A DNA stretch of 64,000 bases from Fragilaria crotonensis (lineage: Eukaryota; Bacillariophyta; Fragilariophyceae; Fragilariales; Fragilariaceae): positions 62,001 through 126,000 of the forward strand of contig JAKSYS010000073.1 of assembly GCA_022925895.1 (NCBI GenBank), in the 5' to 3' direction. The translations under genes were made by a program, and so were the position numbers. The notes beneath the pieces are model-generated. The model searched no databases, was not told where the DNA came from, and saw only the letters and a list, made by a program, of their open reading frames with translations. Positions 52,288 through 63,404 of this stretch are shown piece after piece (within the stretch, counting starts at the first letter, position 1; each line of letters begins with the position of its first letter).

Positions 52288-53691
52288 TCAAGGCTTCCTT
52301 CGCATGCTGGTTTTGCGTTGCGGCTTTGTCTGTGGCTCCGAGCCCATTGGAATGGTTTTGCGTCTGGCACGTCGCCCTTCCCCTTGCAAGCCATGCCCTC
52401 GTCTACCATTGCCTCTGTCAATGGCCCGTTTGAAGACCAGCGACACGCGCCCGTCTGGACTTGTAGCAGCGCTCTCGCCCTCTGCTGTATAGACTGCGTG
52501 ATGAAAGACATCGTTGCACTCACCCCACATTAGGACAAGATCACCAGAAAAAAGATGAATCGCTGCCGGGGTGTTTTCCTCCAGCGAAGCATTATCTTCC
52601 ACAATGGGCCTAGCAGCATCCCATCTCGTCCATTTGTTTTCACCTGGAATCGGACGAAATGCAAACCGTCGACAGTCTCCCGCAGCCACAACGCAGGTGA
52701 GTCTCTCCCAGAACGTCCCATGCTCTGGATCCGTGTGAAATTTACAGGCAGCATCATCATCGGGATAGTGATTGCAGAGCGCACAATCAAAATATGGAAC
52801 TGCTGTGTCCATTCCCATCGCAGCTTCGGCCTGTCGCATCGCGGCTTGGACTACCAAGGGCATTGATTGCGGTGGCATGAGTTTGCCACTGTAAGCCAGA
52901 GCACCAATGCCCGGCTCAGCCACCCATGCCGTTCCGCGGCGTTCCACCACGACTGCACCAGTCCGAGTGGTGATGGTATCGAATCTGAATGGGATGTCTC
53001 GCAACAACGTGTGGACGGGATCGGTGTCTGGCACAATTTGCTCCCAATTGAGTCCATTTGGAATAATATCAAATGGAAGATTCCGAACACGTCGATCCAT
53101 GGTAGGGAGTTGCAGATTTTTTCCGAATCGTGCCAGGAGACCCCGTGAGGCAAATCGCATCTCAATGACATGAGGAAGCGGCATTTTGTCCGCCATGGCT
53201 TCAGCGCGCTCGACGAGTTGATGGATTCCATGCAAGACCTCGTCAAAGTCTTCGGTGTCGTGATTATTGCATGAAAAACTTAATTTTCCCACTAGTGCGT
53301 GCATTGCACAGAGAGCCTGTCGCACGTAGCGGCCTTCTTTATCGGGACGATCAGGATCCGAAAATGGGATGGAAGCCGAACGAATGGCTCGACGCAATCG
53401 ATCGTCGTGGAGGCAGGATGACAATGCTGAATTGCCTAACTTTTCCAATAACTGAGCACTCCATCGCTGCCTTTTTTCGTGGTGAATACGTTGTGATTGC
53501 AAGTGATGTGGTAAATCAGGATCGGTTGGCAACCACAATTGCTTCGCCACGCACAACAGTTCTTCTTGACTCGAAGCATGTTGAATGGCTTCTCCGATCG
53601 ATGTTGAACCTGTATTACTCGGTAAAGTTGCGGAGAGAGAGGAGACGCACGCAATACCAGCAGCAAAGGCTAAGAGCCGCCGCCGCAACAT
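52288..53691 (-). CDS. AlkB-like 2-oxoglutarate/Fe(II) dioxygenase with N-terminal targeting signal
   Basis: 467 residues, one exon. It starts MLRRRLLAFAAGIACVSSLS, a signal or transit peptide. The catalytic double-stranded beta-helix is C-terminal. CALCNHYPDDDAACKFHTDP supplies H319 and D321, DVFHHAVYTAEG supplies the distal His (397 or 398), and RVSLVFKR supplies the 2OG-binding R415. FSGDLVLMWGECNDVF is typical of ALKBH proteins. These oxidatively demethylate nucleic acids or, in some branches, proteins. A region of about 190 residues between the signal and the domain is helical and unassigned. The basic tail (GRRARRKTIP...RKTSMRRKP) might contact nucleic acid. An organellar role is inferred from the N terminus only. 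It is convergent with transportin. Confidence 0.85.
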   Translation of the reverse strand: MLRRRLLAFAAGIACVSSLSATLPSNTGSTSIGEAIQHASSQEELLCVAKQLWLPTDPDLPHHLQSQRIHHEKRQRWSAQLLEKLGNSALSSCLHDDRLRRAIRSASIPFSDPDRPDKEGRYVRQALCAMHALVGKLSFSCNNHDTEDFDEVLHGIHQLVERAEAMADKMPLPHVIEMRFASRGLLARFGKNLQLPTMDRRVRNLPFDIIPNGLNWEQIVPDTDPVHTLLRDIPFRFDTITTRTGAVVVERRGTAWVAEPGIGALAYSGKLMPPQSMPLVVQAAMRQAEAAMGMDTAVPYFDCALCNHYPDDDAACKFHTDPEHGTFWERLTCVVAAGDCRRFAFRPIPGENKWTRWDAARPIVEDNASLEENTPAAIHLFSGDLVLMWGECNDVFHHAVYTAEGESAATSPDGRVSLVFKRAIDRGNGRRGHGLQGEGRRARRKTIPMGSEPQTKPQRKTSMRRKP

Positions 53692-54323
53692 TTTGACCCT
53701 TTCACCTGATAATGAAAGGTTCGCAGCGCCTGCAATTGTTGGAGTTCTTCGTTGTCGGCGTTATGCTTGGTTCTTTGTGGTTTGCGGGCGTCTTGCATCT
53801 TGCATGATGTCGGCATGTGAGACATTAGAACGAAGTACAGTGCTTCATCATGATACTACAGCTACGACGTTGTAGTAGCAGTAGACCGTACCAGGCGTAC
53901 TCGTACACTGTATCCTCACAAACCACAAATCCATGCAATACTGTACTCTGTACTGTATATACGATTGCCTACTTTACTTGCACGTCCCTATACTGTATTA
54001 TCGGTTTCTCAGCACCATATATTGTACTTGTACCCGGTTCTCTGTTCACCGTGCACCGTGCACCAATTCTGTTGAGAAACTACGTCTGGCTTCGCCCGCA
54101 GACATGGTCGACGTCCATCCGTCCTGTGCATCTGCTGATCTGCGGGCGGAACACCAAGATAGAGACAGATCAGGCCTTGGGGTGCTGTCAGCTGTCAGCA
54201 GTCATCGTCCACCATCATGTTCGGATTTGTCACCTCATTCGGCTGACCACCGTCTTCGCTCAATAGAGTACATGCTCCGTACTGCATCCATCCACCTCGA
54301 TCTCGCATTTCTATTACCAAACA
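53692..54323. other. Divergent intergenic region
   Basis: Lies between the AlkB-like and J-domain genes and is GTAC-rich at 53870-54030. No RNA gene or ORF is supported. Confidence 0.55.
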
Positions 54324-55749
54324 ATGACAGCCGCCGGCACCAAAATGATTGATCATTACGAAGTCTTGAACGTTTCCCTCGGTGCCGACGCGGATACTAT
54401 TAAAAAGGCCCACCGCAAATTGGCCTTGAAGTATCATCCCGACAAGAATGACGGCAGCGCAGAAGCATCTGATGCCTTTCGACGCGTCCAGCAGGCTTAC
54501 GAATGTCTTTCTGATCCTGCCGAACGCAAGTGGTACGATGAACACCGAGAAGCGATTCTGCGAGGGTGGTCCGTGGAAGGGGGTGAGAAACAACCAGTAG
54601 AGATCTTGTTTGACGTCGTTCCGTTCATGCATCCTGGATGTTACGATGGATATGGTGATGATGAAGGAGGATTTTTCAACGTTTATACCAAAGTTTTTAC
54701 TCAAATATTTATGCAAGAACAAGAGGGGTGGGTGTTGGAGGGTAACATTGAAGCCATGCCGCAATCCGATCTACCGACGGACTACGGAAACGGAAGCTCC
54801 GAATGGTCCTTGGTTGGCAACTTTTACACCATGTGGGAATCGTTTTCGAGTTGCAGGGCCTTCGCCTGGGCCGACAAATACAATATCAAGGACGCCGATG
54901 ATCGTCGGATGCGTCGAGCCATGGACGATGAAAACAAAAAGGCGAGGCGTGGCAAAGCGACGATTCAACGATGACATTGCTGCCCTGCTACATTTTGTCA
55001 AGAGACGCGATCCACGTGTTAAGGCGCACAAGTTAAAAGTAGAACAAGACAAGGCTGCCAAGAAAGAGCAAGAGAGACAAGAGCTGCAACGTAGGAAACA
55101 TCAGACGCAGCAGGAACGAGAGCAATGGAAGCAGTCTGCTGAGGAACATATGGCTCAACTGGAGGAGGAAGACCGTGCGGCTGGGCGGGTTCGACTGGCA
55201 GATCTGGAAGACGACTTCGACTATGGCGGGACTAAAGGAAGGAAGGGCAAGAAGAAGAACAAGCAGAAAGAACTTTATTACGAGTTTGACGAGGCCGACA
55301 TAGAGTTCCACAATAGTGACGAGGAGAAGGAATTGGAGCCAGAGTCCGATCAACATCCTGACGGTGAGAATCTCGCTGACGCTTCAAAAGAGCCTCTCAC
55401 CCCTTCAGGGGAAGGTTTCGAGCTGAAAGGTGCAGTAGCTGTAGATGGTGGTGACATTTTGGATGTATCAGCGACGAAAGACGACATTCCGATACTTCAT
55501 GTCGAAAGTGCTCCAGTTGACAACACGCTTCAGGTAGATGATGACTTCGATGCCGACAGAGAGTCGGAGGAAGAAGAGGAACCAGAAGTATTTCGCTGCG
55601 AATGCTGTCGTAAGGACTTCAAGTCGGTTGGTCAAATGGAAAATCATATGAAGAGCAAGAAACACAAGGACGCTTTCAAGAAATGGGAACGAGAACAGGA
55701 AAAGAAGGCAATGGAAGATTTACTGGACGAGCTAGTGATAGAACCATGA
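54324..55749 (+). CDS. J-domain co-chaperone, DNAJC21/Jjj1-like (one apparent frameshift)
   Basis: About 474 residues. The J domain (residues 9-75) has [20 protein letters not shown], the invariant YHPDKN loop, and [17 protein letters not shown] middle region matches DNAJC21: [20 protein letters not shown] and then [10 protein letters not shown]. The [11 protein letters not shown] segment is in the first frame; [20 protein letters not shown] continues in another frame. One extra base (or two missing) at about 54946-54950 explains it. The C-terminal half is a long Lys/Glu coiled coil, an acidic stretch, and a single C2H2 zinc finger of U1 type ([20 protein letters not shown], then KSKKH). The yeast homologue Jjj1 acts with Rei1 and Hsp70 to recycle Arx1 from late 60S particles. 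That role is inferred, and links it to the Las1 gene in this window. Confidence 0.85.
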
Positions 55750-56331
55750 AGACTCTGCGACTTTGTCGAGGGCTTATTCTTGTGGACTATAGGAGAAACG
55801 AGTTAGTTACAGTACTCTGAGGACTCGAGTATCACTTCAATTACTATGCGTTCGTACATTCGAGCTACGTGGTGGTACCTGGTACAGTACCTGGTACCGT
55901 ATGCATATATGATAATCATATGAGCCCGTTACTGGTACTGTACGACAGTACTCGAATACTCACATAATCCGCAAGGTACTGTCACCACTATTCTCTGCAC
56001 CGGAGTATCGGAAAAGCTGAACGAGGCGGTGGCATGGTGCACCGCACAGACCATTTACGGTCAGCAACAACAACCAACCAATCAAAATGTATGAACACGT
56101 CTGACACGTTTCGTGTCACATGACGACATGGAAATGCATACATTTTGGTGCCTTTCGGGATTATGTACGATTATCGTTGCGACCAAATCGCAGCGACGGT
56201 GTACATGTAGCTGGTAGGAGGCGCATTTCGAGTTTTGAGTATACGATTGCAACAACACGGGATCACGTCATTCCAAAGACAAAGAAGAACGCCATCGAGA
56301 TTCTAACTCACGTAGTGACATAAATCTCAGG
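55750..56331. other. Intergenic, GTAC-rich
   Basis: Lies between the J-domain and Mpv17 genes. It contains TACCTGGTACAGTACCTGGT-type reiterations at 55872-55900. No gene. Confidence 0.55.
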
Positions 56332-57284
56332 ATGTTATCGTTACACTCCTTGTTGTTGTGGACGACAAGTTCGATCGCAGCGATGGCCTTTTCGCCATCT
56401 GTCTTGACCGATTTGGCGTCGATTGGCGGAGGAATGCACCATCATGTGGCGCACGTGCTTCATCCCGCCGCCCAGCATAATCTTTTATTGACTAAATCCT
56501 CTGTTGCGCACGATTTACTACAATCCTACACACAATCCTCAAGACGCATCCCTTGATTACCAAAATGCTGACAGGTGGCACGTTGGCTACATGTGGAGAT
56601 GCCATTGCCCAAAAGTCAGCAAGCAGCAACAATGACGATGACACCATTGACGGCGACTTTGTTTACGACCGTCGCCGCGCCGGATCTTTCGCTGCATTCG
56701 ATATGGCATATCGAGCCCTGCAGCACGTGTCCTTTCCTCTGATTGTCCAACAATGTCAGGGACAATTCGCAACCGCGTTCCTTCATGGTCTTCCGTTTGT
56801 CGCATCGGCAGAACAGGTAACGGAGAATGTGCACTTTCTGGCTGCCATGGAACAGACACTGGCGAGTCAATTGGGTATTGTGCCGTTCATTTACTACCCC
56901 GTGTTTTTTGCACTGACAGGAGTCATGCAGGGTTTGACAAGCGAGCAGGCGGTGACGAGGGCGATGGAGAACTTTGTGCCACTCATGAAGCGGAATTTGG
57001 TTTTTTGGATCCCAGTTCAGTTCGTACAATTTGCTTTTGTCCCACAAGACTTGCAGATTCCGTTCCTTTCCGTATGCGGTCTCTGTTGGACTTTTATATT
57101 ATCGGCATTTGCGGGATCTACGAAGGGATATCAATCTGGACAGCAAACCGATTCATCCACGACACTAATAGAGATCGAACATGACGACTTCGACGAAGCA
57201 ATTGCTGTTCTGCTAGAAGACAGACATCGGATTGTGGTTGCAAATGATTCAAAGGCGGAAGTTAGGGAACTGGTTCGCAGGTGA
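56332..57284 (+). CDS. Mpv17/PMP22-family membrane protein (one homopolymer frameshift)
   Basis: About 317 residues. The N-terminal 80 residues carry a hydrophobic leader (MLSLHSLLLWTTSSIAAMAF) that may be an organelle signal. The Mpv17 domain begins LLQSYTQSS and continues in another frame with THPLITKMLTGGTLATCGDA, then IAQK. One missing A at 56541-56542 makes it a single protein. Later blocks are DRRRAGSFAAFDMAYRALQH, PVFFALTGVMQGL, NFVPLMKRNLVFWIPVQFVQ and FAFVPQDLQIPF, the family C-terminal signature W-x-P-x-Q-x-x-x-F-x-x-V-P. Four membrane helices are typical. Relatives form channels or help maintain mitochondria, peroxisomes or plastids; the compartment is not certain here. Confidence 0.85.
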
Positions 57285-58024
57285 TTGAGCTGCACAACAT
57301 CGTCCAAGTACGCATTTTGCACATCTGCTACCTAACCACCTAACCTTTCTAGGGACTTGTGAGTACATTGGTCTAACGTCGTATGCCTACTTGTGTGGAA
57401 TCAGTTGTGCTAGTTCGGCTTCGGTCGCAGGACTTCCTGACAGACACCAGCAGGCCAAGTTTTTACTGCAGCAACAAATTGTCTTTCTACGCAGGTAGTA
57501 CCAGTTGTACGAGTATTGTACAGTGCGCCTACGAATGATTCCGACTGCACATGTCATGCTGTACTACACTTCCCTGCTTCGTACTCCAGTACCAGTACTT
57601 GTAACTGACACTTCGTACTTCGAGTAATACCATTAATTCAAGTAGTCTAATCGAGGGATCGAAGGAGATCCGGCGACATCAGATTTCTTCTCGTAGCTGC
57701 TACATACAATTGATACTACGCTCTGCGTAAGATTCCAGGCGCAGCCGGGCTTTGAGGATGAAGTGGTAGTGGGCAGAGTGGGCACTGAAACCCAACCACG
57801 ATTGAGAACTCCCCGACAACCCAGCGAACCACTGGCGTTTGTTACCTGGTTTTATAAGGAGCAGGAATTAGGAATTAGGATACTTCGTAGAGGAAGGACG
57901 TCCGCGGCTGCTGTCATTGACGGAAGGCATTGAGGTTGCTGTTCCCACGTAACCAAGAAGGAATTGTCCCCCATCGCACTTCACTTCAGCTCCCCCTTTC
58001 CTTCCCATCATCATCATCATCATC
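57285..58024. other. Intergenic, GTAC-rich
   Basis: Lies between Mpv17 and the palmitoyltransferase. GTAC words concentrate at 57500-57620, and there is a TCATCATCATCATCATCATG microsatellite just before the ATG at 58025. No gene. Confidence 0.55.
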
Positions 58025-59275
58025 ATGCCGGGTCGTGCTGATTGTTGCGGTGCAGGAACCTCGTTTGAGGCATCGAGCTGGCTCTCACTTGATCCCTGCG
58101 GTCTCTTCTGCATCTCATGCAGTTTTGGAGTTCACGTGTTTGCCACGACTGTGATTGCGCTGTATTTGATCTCCGACTCGTCCGTGGCCCAAAGTGTCTT
58201 TGGAATAATCTACCTACCATTAACTATTCTTGCCATTTGGAGTCTCGTCAAGGCCTGGAGGACAAATCCTGGTGCTGTTCCGATGGGAGCACGGCCATTA
58301 ACGACTGTGAAGAGAGCACAAGGAAGCAGTACGACAACCGAAGAGCAGAGAGAACTTCAGCGGTCCATTCGTAGATGTCACAAATGCAATGATAATTACA
58401 AGCCGCCGCGAGCACATCACGACTCTGTTACCGGACGATGCATTGTCAAATTTGATCATTACTGTCCTTGGGTTGGAAATGCCGTGGGAGCACTGAATCA
58501 CAAATTCTTTTGTCTCTTTATTGGATACTCTGCATCCACCTGCATTATGAGTATTTTCTTTATTGTCCTACGCATGGTGGCGTGCGCGTCGTTTCACGGA
58601 GAAGTTGAACCAAGCAGTGCCACCAGTGTTGGAGAGAGCCAGGTTGATCACTCGCAAGCAGATTGGCACGCGCCAACGAACAAAAAGGCCGACCCAACTC
58701 GTCTCCTACAAGAAGGAGGCTATCTCAATTGCAACACCCTCTTTTCAAACTACTTCGTTATCATCCTCATGATCGTTGCCGTTTCCTTTTTGGTTTTCAC
58801 GTGCTGCATGTTTTGGGAGCAGCTCGAAGCGATTGAATCCAACACCTCCAAAATTGCCAGGATGAAGATCCGCGTGGGGGACGGTGGGACGGAACTGGAA
58901 CGGGTCTCGCACGACTTTAACGAAATGTTTGGTGGCGATTCCCCGAGCATCTCGTGGCACTGGTTCCTACCATTGGATGTACAATTTCCAAAAAGCATGT
59001 CTAAGGTGGTGCTCGGCTACGAGTGGGATCCCACATTTGGGGACAAGCCATTTCAGGAGAATGATTTGGTGGCGGTTATGGAGAAGAAGGAGGCAAATAA
59101 CGATGTCGATCTCGAAGCAGGCGAATCATTTTCCGATGAATGTAAAACACCATCATCCAGCAATAGTCCTAATGGGTCACTTCACTCTGTCGGCACCAAG
59201 AAGCGTTCGACGAGCAAGAAAGCGCTGATTGACAAACCAGAATTTGTGGATCGCACAAAGGATCGCCTTACATAA
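58025..59275 (+). CDS. DHHC-family protein S-acyltransferase with DHYC active site
   Basis: 416 residues, one exon. Two N-terminal membrane helices (about 30-50 and 60-78) precede a Cys-rich domain: RRCHKCNDNYKPPRAHHDSV, GRCIVKFDHYCPWVGNAVGA and LNHKFFCLF. The catalytic tetrapeptide is DHYC rather than DHHC, as in yeast Akr1, so palmitoyl transfer through the Cys is still expected. Two more helices follow (FIGYSASTCIMSIFFIVLRM and NYFVIILMIVAVSFLVF). The TTxE-like position after helix 4 is not obvious. The cytosolic tail of about 150 residues is acidic and Ser-rich. The zinc ligands of the CRD are mostly preserved, although His replaces Cys in places (PPRAHHDSV). It acts in Golgi or plasma-membrane lipidation; the substrate is unknown. 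Confidence 0.88.
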   Translation: MPGRADCCGAGTSFEASSWLSLDPCGLFCISCSFGVHVFATTVIALYLISDSSVAQSVFGIIYLPLTILAIWSLVKAWRTNPGAVPMGARPLTTVKRAQGSSTTTEEQRELQRSIRRCHKCNDNYKPPRAHHDSVTGRCIVKFDHYCPWVGNAVGALNHKFFCLFIGYSASTCIMSIFFIVLRMVACASFHGEVEPSSATSVGESQVDHSQADWHAPTNKKADPTRLLQEGGYLNCNTLFSNYFVIILMIVAVSFLVFTCCMFWEQLEAIESNTSKIARMKIRVGDGGTELERVSHDFNEMFGGDSPSISWHWFLPLDVQFPKSMSKVVLGYEWDPTFGDKPFQENDLVAVMEKKEANNDVDLEAGESFSDECKTPSSSNSPNGSLHSVGTKKRSTSKKALIDKPEFVDRTKDRLT

Positions 59276-59406
59276 TGTATCTGCAGCTCAGTAAATTAGG
59301 GAGCCCTAGATGTAGGAAGTGTCTGGTCAAATTTATATACTTGCACGGTACAATTTCGAGTCTCTTCATCTACTTCAGTATCCTAATCAAGGGTTCCAGC
59401 GCAACC

Positions 59407-61288
59407 CTAAGACGATTCCACAGCGTTTTCGACGTCGTGGGGGAGGATGCCTGTCGACGTGGCAACGAAGTCGTGTTCTTCAATCTTGCTATCCTCAGTG
59501 ACGTCCTCGATCTTGTTATCCTTCTTCTGCGCCTTCGCCATCGCTTCCTTCTCCCGATCTGGGTAAGCCAATGCGAACAGGAGGTCCAAATGCTGTCGAG
59601 AGTTTTGATGAAGCTGACCTTGAGGCGGAAGACTTTGAATGATGTCCTCACGACTACGACGTGGCACAGACCTCGTGACGGTCCCCGCCCCATCAGAGAT
59701 ACGAATATCGTCGTCATTGCTTCCGATTGAGCGATCATCACTGGTCGTTTGTCCAATCTCAAGGCAGTCACGTCCACTACCAGTGCGACGGACAGCTCTC
59801 AAGAGACGTCGATTCCACTTGTTCACAACTTTCATCGATATCATCGATCGTCCGAGCCGGAATTGAACGGGCTGAGATGGCGAGAGCTCTACAGGTCGTC
59901 GCAGATAAAGGTAGGAACCATTCGAAGACCCGGCGTCCGTGAAAATGAACTCACCATTCTTGAAGCGAATGGATGCATGACGAGCGGAGACTGTGCGGTA
60001 GTCCAAGACCATATCCGACGCAGAGGATCTACCGAGAAGGAGGGGACGAGAGGCATTTCGACCATCTGGCTTGAGGAGGGTGCTGAACGATAGCTGGAAC
60101 CTGGTCTTGAAAAGACGCTGTGCCATCTCATGCTTTGTAGCAACCAGCAAAGACACATATGGAGGTTCCAAAGACGACTTGAAAAGTTTAACGTGACGAC
60201 CATCCGTCAGCTTAAAATCAGACTTGAATGTGCTCTTGCACACTGAGCAAGTCGCATCGACGGAGGACAAGAAGCAAATCTGATTGTCAGCCTCAGCTGT
60301 GTGCCACTTGCGAAGACAGTCGACGTGTACATACTTCGTATCCCCGCTACACTTGCAAGGAGTAATGAGAGGGTTACTTTCCGAGCTTTCCTCATCAAAG
60401 CACATGTAGCAAACAGGGCTTTCGCCTCCGCCTTCCCGCTGGGTCTTGGTCGACGTGTCGATTCTCGCGCCACCTTCAACAGACTCATCCTCGGAGTTTT
60501 CTGCAAGAGTTACTAAATGTGAGTTAAAGCAAACCGAAATGATTCGACGATAGAAGGGTAGAACAAAACTTACCTCCGTCCGTTTCTCCCATGTCCAAAA
60601 ATCCGCCATTTCCAGAAGTGGTGTCCTTCATGATTTTCTGAATCTTCTCCTCACTGAGTAGGCGATTCTCAACGCCGTTGTGCGTTTCAATGACAACCAC
60701 ACCAACGGACCCCACACGGAGGAAATCACCAACTTGCAACGTATGTGGAGCAGGCGGATGTTTGCGATCGCCCAACAAACGACATGTCCCAGAATGTCGT
60801 GAAAAGGCTTCAGGGGCAGGTACCACCCAAAACGATTTTCCATGCGTAGTAACCAGCAGCTGGCAGGCTCTGGTATCACTCAACTCGTATCGTTGAAGCT
60901 TTCTGCCAACATGAGCAGCGTACTCAGCACCAAGGTCGGTAGCATTGGAGCCACGACTTCGGTTCGATCCCTGAATGATAACTCCCTGTAATCCATTGGA
61001 GAGGTGAACGTGAATATATACTTAGAAAAATGTCTTCAAAGGTAAGTTCACAATGACCCTCGCCAACACTTTCAACAGTCTTACCTCCGGCTTGACATTG
61101 AACGTTGTAAACTTCTTCTTTCCGTTTCCTTGACTGTTGTTGCATGGATAAACTCGAACTTCGACTTGGGTATCGAGACGAGCGTTGATATCCGATGCTG
61201 GATTAATGCACCGAGAGGGAGCATTAGCAGCAGAGGCTCCAACAGCGACGGTTGGACTAGCAATTGGTGAAGAATTGATTTGTTCCAT
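59407..61288 (-). CDS. FHA-domain and RING-CH (RINGv) E3 ubiquitin ligase-like protein
   Basis: 569 residues in three exons (61288-61085, 60985-60574, 60500-59407) with introns of 99 and 73 nt; all joins keep frame. The RING-CH module is PVCYMCFDEESSESNPLITP, CKCSGDTKYVHVDCLRKWHT and SVCKSTF, i.e. C-x2-C ... C-x-C ... H-x2-C ... C-x2-C as in MARCH ligases. Next comes an FHA domain (RPLLLGRSSASDMVLDYRTV, SARHASIRF, FTDAGSSNGSYLYL, with the GR, SxRH and NG residues that read phosphothreonine). The N-terminal exons hold a second, weaker FHA-like stretch (PEAFSRHSGTCRLLGD, LQVGDFLRVGSVGVVVIE). Unlike membrane MARCH proteins, no transmembrane helix is visible. A phospho-dependent ubiquitin ligase is the likely role; the partner is unknown. 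Confidence 0.85.
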
Positions 61289-63404
61289 GGTCGAATGCGT
61301 CGATATGCTTTTGAATTGATTAGCTCGAAATTGTCTCGATCTGGACACAATAATGAGATGGAAACAACGGTCGTGTAAGAAGGGAGACGAATGGACTCAA
61401 GAATACGATTGACATACGAGCGATCACCAAAAATTGGCCGGAAGTCGTTACAATTCCCTTTCTCTCCCAAGCCTTTGGAATTATCATTCACTGCAATTGA
61501 CTTCCAGTCCAGTGATAGATACCATCATCAATACGAGACAACCCTGCTTTGCAATTGCCGAAACAGAGAATTCTTTCATCGACGTAACGCAGTACAACCT
61601 GGCTCGCTCCACTGAATTTTCGCGTACTCAGCGACGCAGTCAACTAAAAAAATCGCATCGAGACTACGAACGCTCATTTGGAAGCACTCACCACTTCGTT
61701 CTCTCTAAAACTGCAACAAACAAGATGATCAACACAACTATATTCACCGACGATGTTGGCTGGCTTCAGGTATGGTCTCTTCCAACAAAGGAACGAAATC
61801 AACGAGCGAAGACCGTTCCCACAGAAACGATGAATTTGAGGTTGCCAGTCCAGGCGAGAGTTGGTCCAACCTTTCGTGAAAGTGACTGCGCCAGCCAGCC
61901 TTACGAAACGGGACGCAATGTCAGTCCTGGCAAAGGGAATTTTAGCAAGGCACATAACAGATGGCCTGATAAACGTCACACATGTCCGACAACGGCTTCA
62001 GAATTTAAAAATGTGTAGATTGGATGAATATTGGTATTTCCTTTGACATTACGATAACAATGACTTGAACCAAACTTTGCATACCTTTTTTACATGATGA
62101 TCAGATCATCCGTGCACCGAATTCGGAGTAAATGACAAATGACATAGAGTTGGAGAAAACACAATATAGATGATACTAAATATCGGATTACTGCAAAATG
62201 ACTTGAATATATAAATATAAATGAAATTTTCTGTATAAACTTAAAACCCGCATGACCTCATCAGGTACCCAATCAGATTATCAACTTACTTCCATGAGCG
62301 AAACATTTTGTTATCTTCATCCAAGAGATCGATAGTCATTTTGCGGTATACCACACGATCGAAGAGTCCCTGCACTTTTCTTTAATTTGATTATATATAA
62401 GGATTCTCCTCAATTAATCACTTCAAGCGCTGTAAGGTACAAAAAAGTTCCGCTCTTATTCGTTTAAATACGAACATTTATGCAATGCAAAGTATTTGCA
62501 CCTTGTACTGGAGTACCAGGTACCAGTACTCCGTTGCTCCGTTGCTCCGTTGTTCCGTTGTTCCGTTGTTCCGTTGTTCCGTTGCGCCCGCAGAGAGGAG
62601 CACACAGGCGCTCACACTTTTGCAACGCATGAAACGTGAAATACACCTGTCGCGCTACGAGACCGAGTACGAGTACTCAACGATCCACTATCAACTATCA
62701 ATGAGCATCAAAATGACGAGGCCAACGTCGTTGTCCGGAGACTTCAAACTCCAAACCCCACTTTGCCTGACATGTCTGTATTTGCACTTGGACCAAGTGT
62801 CGAGATGAGATTTTTGTCATAAATCAAGGACTTTGTGTCGCGACCAACTTGGAGCGAGCGTGGGAAGAATCCTACTACTTTGCTTCGGAAGAAAAATGTG
62901 TATACTGATTGGGGGTGGCTTTTGATTTTGGGTGGCATCAGTTGTCTATGAAAACTCTCTTGTTGAGCATGGTTGTGAGTTCAAGGAAACTCATCATATC
63001 ACCACGGTACGTGAAGCAGGAATGGCGTTTCCGCAAATGTTGTTTGACTGGCGACGCAGGATTTGCTTGAAAGGTGCGTGGGTGGTTTACGTAGTAAGGA
63101 TTCTGCTGCAACGTTCAGGAGAGAAAGGTTCGACATAACATGCGTGGGTACGTTGGTGTCAACTCCAATATTGCAAGCGTTCAAACCTTCACGGTCAGAT
63201 ACAATCAAGTGAATCGAGCAAGGCCCCTTCCTTTCACGCTCCTGCGGTGGTGCGTGGTGACTAAAGCGTTTCTGACACTGTAGGCACGCATTTGACTTGG
63301 TTATTCGAACCAGAGTGCATGCAGTTTACTCAATCACAAGGTTTAATGTGACGCATGGTAGTTCACGAACGCAGTTGCTTAAGATTTTGAAATTTTCTAG
63401 AGCA
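61289..63404. other. Intergenic
   Basis: About 2.1 kb. It includes the 5' flank of the FHA/RING-CH gene, an AT-rich centre (62080-62240), an 8-bp tandem repeat at 62531-62585 and no supported gene. The 194-residue plus ORF at 61434-62018 has no domain, and its composition looks like chance. Confidence 0.5.
62531..62585 (+). repeat. 8-bp microsatellite (CCGTTGTT)n
   Basis: About 6.8 units: two CCGTTGCT followed by four CCGTTGTT and a partial unit. It is flanked by GTAC-type words on the left. Confidence 0.9.

Noticed and set aside
61434..62018. 194-residue plus ORF
   Set aside because: No domain or signal, opposite to the 5' flank of the FHA/RING-CH gene; composition looks like chance.
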